Shown: positions 42,997-50,723 of the stretch, in pieces | Numbering within the stretch: the first letter of the stretch is position 1 | Layout: each line of letters opens with the position of its first letter | Assembly: GCF_002278925.1 (NCBI RefSeq) | Contig: NZ_NCJH01000021.1 | Location: 1 to 64,000 of the forward strand | DNA length: 64,000 nucleotides | DNA from: Polaromonas sp. 39-63-25 | Lineage (GTDB): Bacteria; Pseudomonadota; Gammaproteobacteria; Burkholderiales; Burkholderiaceae_C | Reading direction: 5' to 3' | Notes under the pieces: model-generated | Database searches by the model: none | What the model saw: only the letters and a program-made list of their open reading frames with translations | What the model was told of the DNA's origin: nothing | Made by a program: the position numbers and the translations under genes

Positions 42997-44162
42997 ACCT
43001 GAACCGCAGAAACTTTGTGCGCTTGGCCGGTGGCGGCGTGGTGCTGGGCGCCACGGCCGGACTCGCCGGCTGCTCGTCCGAGCTGCCGCCCGAGGCGATT
43101 GCCGCCTGGAACGGTCCCGCGGCCGATACCGCCGATGTACGGCGCTGGATCCTCAGCTACGCGATTCTGGCGCCGCACTCGCACAACCTGCAGTCCTGGC
43201 TGGTGGACCTGCGCCAGCCCGGCGAGATCATGCTGTACTGCGACCTCACGCGGCTGTTGCCCGAGACCGACCCGCAGTCGCGCCAGATCATGATGAGCCA
43301 GGGTACTTTTCTGGAATTGCTGGACCTCGCCGCCAGACAGAAAGGTCTGCGCGCCGACATCACCCTGTTCCCGCAAGGCGAGTTCGGTCCGGCCACGCTG
43401 GACAAGCGACCCGTCGCACGCATCGTTTTGGCCGCAGATGCCGGCGTCAAGCCGGACCCGCTGTTTGCCGACATCCTCAAGCGCCACACCAACCGCGAAG
43501 CCTATGAGATGCGCGAGCCCGCGACAGATGCGCTGCAGGCCATTGCCGCCAGCGTCGCGCCCTTTGCCTTGCGCACCGGCTTCGTGGGAACCAGCCAGCC
43601 TGACCTGATGCAGAAGCATCGCGCCATTGCCATGGAGGCCTGGCGCATCGAGCTGGTGACGCCGCGCACCGTGCTGGAATCGTTCAAGGTGCTGCGTGTC
43701 GGCCCGCGCGAAATTGCCGAGCACCGCGACGGCCTCACCATCAACACGCCCATGGTGCGTGCGCTGACGTCACTCGGCCTGTTCGACCGCAGCAAGGCGC
43801 CGGGGCCGGATGACGCGGCCACCACCGGCCAGATCAAGGATTTCAATACCAAGATCGCCGCGACGCCGGCATTTTTCTGGATGGTGACCGAAGGCAATGA
43901 CCGCAAGACCCAGGTCAACGCCGGCCGGGCCTATGCGCGCGCGCAACTGGCGGCGACGGCGCAGGGGCTGGCCATGCAACCGCTGTCGCAGGCCTTGCAG
44001 GAGTATCCGGAACAGGCCAGACCTTATGCCGACATCCACGCCCTGCTAAAAGCGCCACAGCCACGTTATACGGTGCAGATGTGGGCGCGGCTGGGTTATG
44101 CGCCGGCTGTCGGCCCGTCGCCACGGCGCGGTTTGCAGTCCCACCTGATCACCGCCGCTTAG
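42993..44162 (+). CDS. Acg-family (nitroreductase-fold) FMN-binding protein with Tat/lipoprotein-like signal
   Basis: 389 residues. N-terminus MNLNRRNFVRLAGGGVVLGA is a twin-arginine signal, and GLAGCSS offers a lipobox. The body shows a two-lobed nitroreductase-like arrangement: RRWILSYAILAPHSHNLQSW (FMN phosphate region), TNREAYEM and QVNAGRAYARAQLAATAQGLAMQPLSQ. Acg proteins bind flavin, and some are thought to sequester it. The signal suggests export with cofactor already bound. Coupled to the upstream oxidoreductase; its 3' end overlaps the convergent MFS gene by 4 bp. Confidence 0.82.
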   Translation: MNLNRRNFVRLAGGGVVLGATAGLAGCSSELPPEAIAAWNGPAADTADVRRWILSYAILAPHSHNLQSWLVDLRQPGEIMLYCDLTRLLPETDPQSRQIMMSQGTFLELLDLAARQKGLRADITLFPQGEFGPATLDKRPVARIVLAADAGVKPDPLFADILKRHTNREAYEMREPATDALQAIAASVAPFALRTGFVGTSQPDLMQKHRAIAMEAWRIELVTPRTVLESFKVLRVGPREIAEHRDGLTINTPMVRALTSLGLFDRSKAPGPDDAATTGQIKDFNTKIAATPAFFWMVTEGNDRKTQVNAGRAYARAQLAATAQGLAMQPLSQALQEYPEQARPYADIHALLKAPQPRYTVQMWARLGYAPAVGPSPRRGLQSHLITAA

Positions 44163-45394
44163 GCAGCGGCAAATCGCGGCCTGAGCGTTCGGCGCAGCAA
44201 AAACAGCACCACCCCGAAGTTCAGCAGGTTCCAGGCAATGCCGTTGAGGAAAGCAGCGTTGTAGGAGCCGGTGAGGTCAAACACCTTGCCCGACATCCAG
44301 CCACCCAGTGCCATGCCCACCATGGTGAACATGATGACGGTGCCGACGCGGGCGCCGGCTTCGGCGGCGGGAAAATGCTCGCGCACGATGATCGCGTAGC
44401 TCGGCACAATGCCGCCCTGAAACAGGCCGAACATCGCGGAGATCACATACAGCGAGACCATGCCGTCAAACGGCAGGAACAGCAGCAGCGCGACGGTTTG
44501 CAAGGCCGAGCCCAGCAGAAGCGTGCGCAGCCCGCCGATGCGGTCGCAGATGGCGCCGGAAATCAGGCGGCTCACGATGCCGCAGGCCAGCATCAGCGAC
44601 AGCATTTCAGCACCACGCGCCGCGCCGAAGCCGAGGTCGGTGCAATAGGCCACGATGTGCACCTGCGGCATGGACATGGCCACGCAGCAGGACAGGCCCG
44701 CCACACACAGCAGCGCCTGCGCCTGACCCAGCGTCAAACCGAAAGGCCGGTCGCTGGCGGCGACACCGCGCACGCTGACCGGCGCCAGAGCGAGCGCCGG
44801 CGGTCGCTGGCGCATCAGCTGGGCCAGCCCGAACATCGCCAGGCTGCAGAACACGGCCAGTCCCCAGTAGGTCTGGCGCCAGCCCACGCTTTCCACAAAG
44901 TGCTGGATGATGGGCGGCCAGAGGGCGCCGCCCAGGTAGTTGCCGCTGGCGCACACCGCCACGGCAATGCCGCGGCGCCGCACAAACCACAGCGAGGTGT
45001 CGGCCAGCAAGGGAGAAAACGTGGCCGAGCTGCCCAGCAGGCCGATCAACAAACCGTGCGCCAGCGCAAACAGCCAGATGTTTCCCGACAGGGCGGCTGC
45101 GCCGAAACCCAGGCCCATGCCGACAGCGCCCACGCTGAGCGGCAGCGCCACACCGAAACGGTCGGCCAGCCGGCCCATGAGCATGCCGCCCAGGCCAAAG
45201 CCGACCATCAGCAGCGTGTAAGGCAAGGCAGCGTCGGCACGCGCCACGCCGAAGTCGGCCTGCACCGCCGGCAACACCACGGGCACCACATACATGCCGG
45301 CGGCACCCACGGTCATCAGCGCCAGGGTCACCAGCAGGCGGCGCCAGGCCGTCGCGGAGTCAATCAGATGGGCAGCGGCAGGGGTGGCAGGCAT
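44159..45394 (-). CDS. MFS transporter (OFA/CynX-like)
   Basis: 411 residues with about 12 predicted membrane spans. Motif A-like GRLADRFGVALPL near residue 75 and GAICDRIGGLRTLLLG near residue 270. It lies next to, and convergent with, the LysR-linked oxidoreductases and may move a related organic acid, but nothing in the sequence settles the substrate. A MITE begins 5 bp upstream of its ATG and therefore separates it from any distant promoter. Confidence 0.85.
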   Translation of the reverse strand: MPATPAAAHLIDSATAWRRLLVTLALMTVGAAGMYVVPVVLPAVQADFGVARADAALPYTLLMVGFGLGGMLMGRLADRFGVALPLSVGAVGMGLGFGAAALSGNIWLFALAHGLLIGLLGSSATFSPLLADTSLWFVRRRGIAVAVCASGNYLGGALWPPIIQHFVESVGWRQTYWGLAVFCSLAMFGLAQLMRQRPPALALAPVSVRGVAASDRPFGLTLGQAQALLCVAGLSCCVAMSMPQVHIVAYCTDLGFGAARGAEMLSLMLACGIVSRLISGAICDRIGGLRTLLLGSALQTVALLLFLPFDGMVSLYVISAMFGLFQGGIVPSYAIIVREHFPAAEAGARVGTVIMFTMVGMALGGWMSGKVFDLTGSYNAAFLNGIAWNLLNFGVVLFLLRRTLRPRFAAA

Positions 45395-45398
45395 GAGC

Positions 45399-45667
45399 TA
45401 GGGCCTGTTCACACTGTTTATACAAGTGCGAACGTGGTGAAAACAGTGCCAATCTAGGCGCGCGACGACACCCAGACCGGGCGTCTGGGTTAGGAGTGCA
45501 ACAACGAGTGGCGCTGTTTTCACCACGTTCCCTTCGGGTTGCGGCCAAAAAGGCCATGCGCAGCGTTGCAAAGCCTTGCCGGGCGCCAGCCCGGCTGCGT
45601 TTTGCGCCTCGCGCATGACCTTTTTGACTCGCAACGCATCTTGCATAAACAGTGTGAGCAGGCCCTA
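45399..45667. mobile_element. 269-bp MITE-like element with nested inverted repeats
   Basis: Ends 45399-45420 and 45646-45667 are inverted copies (22 bp, one mismatch; starts TAGGGCCTGTTCACACTG). Inside is a second inverted pair built on GAACGTGGTGAAAACAG (about 45431-45453 and 45509-45531). Inside the right half is a third pair, AAAAAGGCCATGCGC with GCGCATGACCTTTTT. No coding capacity. It sits between the divergent starts/ends of the MFS gene and pncC, and its right end supplies the pncC stop codon. Confidence 0.8.
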
Positions 45668-46171
45668 TCCCAGCAGTTGCACCAGCCGCTGCAGCGCATG
45701 CTGCACGGTGGCAAGGCGCACCGCGGCGCGGTCACCGTCAAAGTGCTGGACTTCGCTGCTGAGCCGGCCGTCCACCATGAAGCCGAACCAGACGGTGCCC
45801 ACGGGTTTGGCCCGGCTGCCGCCGGTGGGGCCGGCCACACCGGTGACGGCGACGGCGACCCGCGCCCGCGAATGCGTGATGGCGCCCTGCACCATGGCGC
45901 GCGCGACTTCTTCGCTGACCGCGCCGTGCCCGGCGATCAACGCCGCATCCACGCCCAGCATGTCGGTCTTGGCTTCGTTGGAGTAGGTGACAAAGCCGCG
46001 CTCGAACCAGTTGCTCGAACCCGCCAGGTCGGTGCAGGCGGCGCTGATCAAACCGCCAGTGCAGCTTTCGGCGGTGGCCAGCAGCCAGTCTTTGTTGAGA
46101 AGCAAATCGGCCAGAAGCCCAACCAGGACGGGCGCAGGCAGCTCACCTTTTGATAGTGATGAAAAGTTCAC
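45665..46171 (-). CDS. pncC: CinA-family nicotinamide-nucleotide amidohydrolase (PncC)
   Basis: 168 residues, the single-domain CinA C-terminal form. WLLATAESCTGGLISAACTDLAGSS with the catalytic Ser, FERGFVTYSNEAKTDMLGV and VAVAVTGVAGPTGGSRAKPVGTVW are all typical. It deamidates nicotinamide mononucleotide for NAD recycling. The start is a GTG at 46171 overlapping the pgpA stop (GTGA), so they are translationally coupled. The TAG stop lies in the end of the MITE. Confidence 0.93.
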   Translation of the reverse strand: MNFSSLSKGELPAPVLVGLLADLLLNKDWLLATAESCTGGLISAACTDLAGSSNWFERGFVTYSNEAKTDMLGVDAALIAGHGAVSEEVARAMVQGAITHSRARVAVAVTGVAGPTGGSRAKPVGTVWFGFMVDGRLSSEVQHFDGDRAAVRLATVQHALQRLVQLLG

Positions 46172-46716
46172 CAGAAGCTCCAGGCGGCGATCACCAGCAG
46201 CGTGCAGAACGCAGCCGCGAAGTCGTCGAGCATGATGCCGAAACCACCGCGCCAGCCAAAACCCTTGAAGGTCCTGTCGGCCCATGCCATGGGGCCGAAC
46301 TTCACCGCGTCAAAAAAGCGGAACAGCACAAAGGCCGCGAGCTGGCCCCACAGGCCCGCCGGCATGACCAGCCAGAGGATGAGCCAGAAGGCCACGACTT
46401 CGTCCCAGACGATGCTGCCGGGATCGGCCACGCCCATGTTTCTGGCCGTGACCGTGCTGGCCCACCAGCCCAGCAGCGTGGCCACGGCAATCAGCAGCCC
46501 CATCTGCGGCGTGCTCAGCCAGGGCGCCATTGCCAGCCAGGCCAGCCAGGCCCACAAGGTGCCGGCCGTGCCGGGCGCCACCGGGCTCAGGCCCGAGCCG
46601 AAGCCCAGCGCCAGCAGGTGGGCTGGGTGCGCCAGCATGAAGCGGGCCGTGGGCCGGCGCGGTGGCGCCGGGTTTGGCACGCCCGGAAAGGCAGGGGTTT
46701 CGTTCAGTGGGGGCAT
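46168..46716 (-). CDS. pgpA: phosphatidylglycerophosphatase A
   Basis: 182 residues with four or so membrane segments. GFGSGLSPVAPGTAGTLWA, DPGSIVWDEVVAFWL and GFGIMLDDFAAAFCTLL are the PgpA conserved blocks; the acidic residues bind Mg2+. It dephosphorylates phosphatidylglycerol phosphate in the inner membrane. thiL, often adjacent to pgpA-pncC in betaproteobacteria, is here 3.6 kb away at 49.3 kb. Confidence 0.95.
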   Translation of the reverse strand: MPPLNETPAFPGVPNPAPPRRPTARFMLAHPAHLLALGFGSGLSPVAPGTAGTLWAWLAWLAMAPWLSTPQMGLLIAVATLLGWWASTVTARNMGVADPGSIVWDEVVAFWLILWLVMPAGLWGQLAAFVLFRFFDAVKFGPMAWADRTFKGFGWRGGFGIMLDDFAAAFCTLLVIAAWSFW

Positions 46717-46765
46717 GGTGTGTGGGAAGAGGGTGCGCTGGGGGCGAGGCGATTTTATTTCATGC

Positions 46766-46822
46766 GTAAAAATGGCACGCAGCCCAATGAGGGTGTGCGC
46801 AGATAGCTATGTTTTTCATGGC
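46766..46822 (+). repeat. ~60-bp mini-element, copy i
   Basis: Pattern AAAATGGCACGCAGCCCAAT, GGTGTGCGCAGATAGCTATG between pgpA and the alpha/beta hydrolase gene. It ends within 4 bp of that gene's stop codon. Confidence 0.72.
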
Positions 46823-46825
46823 GTT

Positions 46826-47713
46826 TCAAGGGGCGGGGCTTTCTTCCAGCACTGCCCGCAACACGGCATCAAAGGCCTGCGGCTGCTCGAACTGTACCCA
46901 GTGGCCCGCGTTGTCTATCCAGTGCATGCCGCGAAAATTCGGCGCCGACTGCAGGGCCAATGCCAGCGCTTCCTGCCGTTCGCGGTACAGCGCGTCTTCG
47001 CGGCCGTAAATCGCGTACACCGGACAGCGCACCTCGGCGAGTGTGCGCGCCAGCACGTCGGTGTAAGCCAGGCGGCGGCCCTTCATGCGATCGCGCAGCG
47101 TGTTGTCGCTGTGTATCCGCAGCGCCAGCGCGGTGATGGCCTCGGGCCGGTAGAGCATCAGCGCGGCGAGGTTCTTGCGGTGCACGGCCTCGCGTTCGGC
47201 CGGGTCGGGCAGGTGGCGCCAGGCGGTGAGCGTGACGGTGTTTCGCGAGGCCACGCCCAAGCCGGGCGAACCGATGAGCACCAGCCGCGCCACGCGGGCC
47301 GGCCACTGCGCCGCCAGAAAGCCGGCGACCATGCCACCGAAGGAAAACGCCACCAGGTCGCAGGCGGCATCGCCCAGCAGAACCTGCAGACCCGCTTGCA
47401 CCGGCGCGGCCAGCGCGTCGGCGTCGTTGCCGGTGGCGGGCGGCGCCGAATCCCCAAAACCCGGCAGATCGGCGGCCAGCACCTCGCGTCCGCTGCCCAC
47501 CAGCGCGTCGATGTTGCGCAACCAGTGGGTCCAGCTGCCGCTGCCGCCGTGCAGCAGCACCACGGGCCGATGCGGCGCACCGGTCGGGGCCGGATCGGGC
47601 CGCCAGCGGTGCCAGACCATGCTGCCGCTGCCGCAGGGCGTTTCGAGTCGGGTGGCGCGGTCCAGCAGGCGCCGGACTTCGGGGGGCGGGGCGGTGGACG
47701 TGTCGGCTTGCAT
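46826..47713 (-). CDS. alpha/beta hydrolase
   Basis: 295 residues from ATG 47713. HGGSGSWTHWLRNIDAL (oxyanion), DLPGFGDS, the nucleophile elbow VAFSFGGMVAGFLAA (Phe instead of the usual first Gly), and a late NAGHWVQFEQP with the catalytic His. This resembles C-C bond hydrolases and esterases of aromatic pathways (MhpC/BphD style), but no pathway neighbours support that. It is 7 bp downstream of the LysR gene's stop. Confidence 0.85.
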   Translation of the reverse strand: MQADTSTAPPPEVRRLLDRATRLETPCGSGSMVWHRWRPDPAPTGAPHRPVVLLHGGSGSWTHWLRNIDALVGSGREVLAADLPGFGDSAPPATGNDADALAAPVQAGLQVLLGDAACDLVAFSFGGMVAGFLAAQWPARVARLVLIGSPGLGVASRNTVTLTAWRHLPDPAEREAVHRKNLAALMLYRPEAITALALRIHSDNTLRDRMKGRRLAYTDVLARTLAEVRCPVYAIYGREDALYRERQEALALALQSAPNFRGMHWIDNAGHWVQFEQPQAFDAVLRAVLEESPAP

Positions 47714-47720
47714 CAGGGGG

Positions 47721-48644
47721 TTATACCTGCACCGCGGGCTGAACGCCCTCGGCCTGGGCAAACCACCCGGCCCAGTGGTCCAGGCAGGCCCTGATCTTGG
47801 GCAGGCGGTGCCGGCTCGTCAGCGTGACGGCGTAAATCGGGCTGGGCTGCTCGTCCACAAATTCGGGCAGGACGGGCACCAGCAGGCCTTGCCGCACCAG
47901 GGGCTCGGCGACCACGGTGGCAAAACGCGAAATGCCCAGGCCGTGCAGCGCCAGCTGCGCGGTGATGCCGGTGCTGCCCGAACGCCACTGGCCCTCCGCC
48001 ACCACTACGCTCGGCTCGCCCTTGACGATGAAAGGCCAGCGGTTGAGCATGGCGACCGCGCTGTTCGTGATCAGGCGGTGCTGGTGCAGATCGTCCGGAT
48101 GGCGCGGTGTGCCGTGGGCCTGCAGGTAGCCGGGCGTGGCGTACAGCTTGCGACCCAGCATGCCGAGCTGGCGTGCCACCACCGTGTCGGTGGTCGGCGT
48201 GCCGGTGCGGATGGCGATGTCGATGCCGTCGTGCGCCATGTCCACCAGCCTGTCCTCGACCTGCAGTTCCACACACAGCCTGGGGTGGCGCGCGTGCAGG
48301 CTTTCGAAGCTGGGGATCAGGAGGTACTCGGCCACCACCGTGCTGGCCGCCACGCGTACCCAGCCGCTGGCCTGGCGCGACTGGCTGGCAAACTCGCCTT
48401 CGAGCTCGTCCAGCGTGCCGGTCAGGCGCCGGCAGTACTGCAAAAAGGTCTCGCCTTCGGCGGTGGGTGTCAGGCCGTGGGTGGAGCGGTGGATCAGCCG
48501 CGCGCCACAGGCTTTTTCGATGCGCGCCAGCGCGCGCGAGACCTGGCTCACCGGCACGTCGCGCTCGCGCGCCACGGCAGAAAGGGAGCCGAGCTCGGCC
48601 ACGCGGGCAAACAGGTGCATGTCGTCGAAGCTGAGGTCGCGCAT
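47721..48644 (-). CDS. LysR-family transcriptional regulator
   Basis: 307 residues from ATG 48644. MRDLSFDDMHLFARVAELGSLSAVARERDVPVSQVSRALARIE is the winged helix-turn-helix. Divergent from a two-gene tautomerase operon across 136 bp and followed by the alpha/beta hydrolase, so it may regulate both. Confidence 0.92.
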   Translation of the reverse strand: MRDLSFDDMHLFARVAELGSLSAVARERDVPVSQVSRALARIEKACGARLIHRSTHGLTPTAEGETFLQYCRRLTGTLDELEGEFASQSRQASGWVRVAASTVVAEYLLIPSFESLHARHPRLCVELQVEDRLVDMAHDGIDIAIRTGTPTTDTVVARQLGMLGRKLYATPGYLQAHGTPRHPDDLHQHRLITNSAVAMLNRWPFIVKGEPSVVVAEGQWRSGSTGITAQLALHGLGISRFATVVAEPLVRQGLLVPVLPEFVDEQPSPIYAVTLTSRHRLPKIRACLDHWAGWFAQAEGVQPAVQV

Positions 48645-48780
48645 GGCGTCATGGTAACCAGCCGCCGGCATCCCCGCCTTTGCAGCGAATGCAAAACCCA
48701 ATTGCACGGCGCGCCGTTTCCCGCGGGCGAGGGTTTGCCTACAGTTGCCTGCACCAGCCACCGCAACGAAAGGACCGGCC

Positions 48781-48939
48781 ATGTACAGCGATCTCCACCA
48801 TGACAGCTACCAGCGCCTGCACGATGCAGCCAAGCGCCAGGCCGAGGCCTTGCGCCGGCAGGCGATCGACGACTTCTGGCGCCAGTTGGGGCAGGCCTTG
48901 CGCCGCCCGGCAAGGCTGCAACTTCCGCGGGAGGCCTGA
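48781..48939 (+). CDS. small helical protein upstream of the tautomerase gene
   Basis: 52 residues (MYSDLHHDSYQRLHDAAKRQ onward), highly charged and helical, with an AAAGGA ribosome site seven bases before the ATG. The stop codon is 1 bp before the tautomerase ATG, a translationally coupled pair. Similar short Arg-rich proteins with a RQAIDDFW segment occur in related genomes in my recollection, but no function is known. Confidence 0.65.
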   Translation: MYSDLHHDSYQRLHDAAKRQAEALRRQAIDDFWRQLGQALRRPARLQLPREA

Positions 48940-48940
48940 G

Positions 48941-49345
48941 ATGCCCACGCTGACGCTGAAAGTGGCACCGCTGCAAACCCCGGCCCGTGACCGGCAACTC
49001 GCCCAGGCGCTGACCACGCTGACCGCACAGCTGCTCGGCAAGCGGCGCGAGGTGACGGCGGTCATCATCGAGAGCCTGCCTGCCGGACATTGGTACGTGG
49101 GTGGCGACGCCGTGCAGCGGCCCACCGCGCTGCTGGAGATCAGCATCACCGCCGGAACCAACACGGCGGAAGAAAAAGCCGCATTTGTCAGCGCGGCGTT
49201 TGCCGAACTGCAGCGCCAGCTCGGCGAGGGCGGCGCGCTGGAAGAAGCCAGCTACGTGGTGGTGCGGGAACTGCCGGCCACCGATTGGGGCTATGGCGGG
49301 TACACGCAACAGGCCCGCAAGCGCGCACCGGCTCAGGCAAAGTGA
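48941..49345 (+). CDS. tautomerase superfamily protein (two 4-OT-like halves)
   Basis: 134 residues starting MPTLTLKVAPLQTPARDRQLAQALTTLTAQLLGK. Pro1 would be the catalytic base. The second half (PTALLEISITAGTNTAEEKAAFVSAAFAELQRQL) looks like a repeat of the same fold, so the protein may be a fused-dimer member rather than a 4-OT. The last 13 bp overlap the 3' end of thiL on the opposite strand. Confidence 0.85.
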   Translation: MPTLTLKVAPLQTPARDRQLAQALTTLTAQLLGKRREVTAVIIESLPAGHWYVGGDAVQRPTALLEISITAGTNTAEEKAAFVSAAFAELQRQLGEGGALEEASYVVVRELPATDWGYGGYTQQARKRAPAQAK

Positions 49346-50307
49346 TCGAAGGACGCGTACCGGCCCGGCACCGCATGGCCCGAGGCGTCGACCAGCCGCA
49401 GGCCAGGCGGGTGTTCGATGACACCGATGCGGGTCACCGCTGTCTGCGCCTGCAGCGCGGCGGCCTGCACCACCGCCCGTGCCGACACCGGGGCGGTGAA
49501 GACCAGCTCGTAGTCGTCGCCGCCGGCCAGCGCGCAGCGCAGCCGGGTTTCATGAGAAAAATGGCCCTCAGCCCTTGCTGGATAAGCGTCATCAGCTAGT
49601 AAATTTATAGCAACCGAGGTGTCGATGCGGGCGCCGGTGCCGGAGGCCTCCAGGATGTGGCCGAGGTCGCCGAGCAGACCGTCGCTCACGTCGATGGCCG
49701 CCGTCGCGATGCCGCGCAGCGCCAGGCCCAGCGCGACACGTGGCGTGGGCTGTTCCAGCCGCGTGCGCGCGGCGGCCAGCCGTTCATGCGGCAAGGCGAT
49801 GCTGCCGCGCAGCGCTTCCAGCGCCAGCCGCGCCTCGCCCAGCGTGCCGCTGACATACACCTCATCGCCGTCGCGTGCGCCCGAACGCAGCAGCGCCTGC
49901 CCGCGCGGCACCTCGCCGAACACGGTGATGCAGATGTTCAGCGGGCCCTGTGTCGTGTCGCCGCCGACCAGTTCGCAGCCGTGGGCATCAGCCAGTGCGA
50001 ACAGGCCACGCGAAAAGGCCGCGAGCCAGGCCTCGTCGGCCCGCGGCAGCGCCAGCGCCAGCGTGAAGGCCAGCGGCTGTGCGCCGCAGGCGGCGAGGTC
50101 GCTGAGGTTGACGGCCAGTGCCTTGTGGCCCAGCGTGAACGGGTCCACGTCGGCAAAAAAATGCCGGCCCTCGACCAGCATGTCGCAGGAAATGGCCATC
50201 TGCATGCCGGCGGCGGGCTGCAGCAGCGCGCAGTCGTCGCCGACGCCCAGCACGGCGCGGGTCGTGGGGCGTGTGAAGTAGCGTGCGATCAGGTCAAATT
50301 CACTCAT
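49333..50307 (-). CDS. thiL: thiamine-monophosphate kinase
   Basis: 324 residues from ATG 50307. Family blocks: EFDLIARYF, GVGDDCALLQP, DMLVEGRHFFADVDP, NLSDLAACGAQPLAFTLALALP, ELVGGDTTQGPLNI, AIDVSDGLLGDLGHI and LAGGDDYELVFT. It phosphorylates thiamine monophosphate to the diphosphate cofactor. Residues 232-252 (between GARIDT and the LAGGDDYEL block) are encoded by a mini-element copy, lengthening a loop but leaving the frame and motifs intact. Confidence 0.95.
   Translation of the reverse strand: MSEFDLIARYFTRPTTRAVLGVGDDCALLQPAAGMQMAISCDMLVEGRHFFADVDPFTLGHKALAVNLSDLAACGAQPLAFTLALALPRADEAWLAAFSRGLFALADAHGCELVGGDTTQGPLNICITVFGEVPRGQALLRSGARDGDEVYVSGTLGEARLALEALRGSIALPHERLAAARTRLEQPTPRVALGLALRGIATAAIDVSDGLLGDLGHILEASGTGARIDTSVAINLLADDAYPARAEGHFSHETRLRCALAGGDDYELVFTAPVSARAVVQAAALQAQTAVTRIGVIEHPPGLRLVDASGHAVPGRYASFDHFA
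49551..49614 (+). repeat. ~60-bp mini-element, copy j, inside thiL
   Basis: Pattern AAAAATGGCCCTCAGCCCTT, GATAAGCGTCATCAGCTAGT, TTTATAGCAACC. In frame within thiL (minus strand), about residues 232-252. Confidence 0.75.
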
Positions 50308-50385
50308 GGGGGGAGCATAACGGGTGGAATCCTTCTTTGCTTCTACTGCTGGAGGTTTGCCCACAAGCCGGGGGTTGCCCGGCGG

Positions 50386-50722
50386 CAACTCACTTTCTTT
50401 TTGCGTCGCCAAAAAGAAAGTAAGCAAAGAAAAAGGCGACCCGATGGTCTGGGTCCCCTGCGATCCGCTTTTACCTGCGCTCCTCGGCCCAGCCCGACGG
50501 GTGGGGGAAGAACGCGGGAACGGATACAGATACGGGGAGACATGACGCGCGCAGCGCGTCATGGCGGACTCAAGCAACCGTCATGTTTGCACGCGAGCGC
50601 AGCACACGCGACCAAAGGAAGTCCCCCTCCATCGCCCAGCGGGGCGAGGGGGCTAGGGGTGGGAGTGGGGAGTTGCGCCTAATGTCCAAGGCAGACTGCA
50701 GGCGCAGCGTGACGCTGACAAG
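50386..50722 (+). repeat. long dispersed repeat, copy 2
   Basis: Matches copy 1 at the window start in the same orientation, from the 12-bp hairpin at 50392-50421 (stem ACTTTCTTTTTG) through the hairpin at 50541-50563 (stem CATGACGCGC) to GCGTGACGC. It fills the thiL-ybdK gap, ending at the ybdK stop codon. Paired stem positions differ between copies in a compensating way. Confidence 0.82.
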
Positions 50723-50723
50723 G

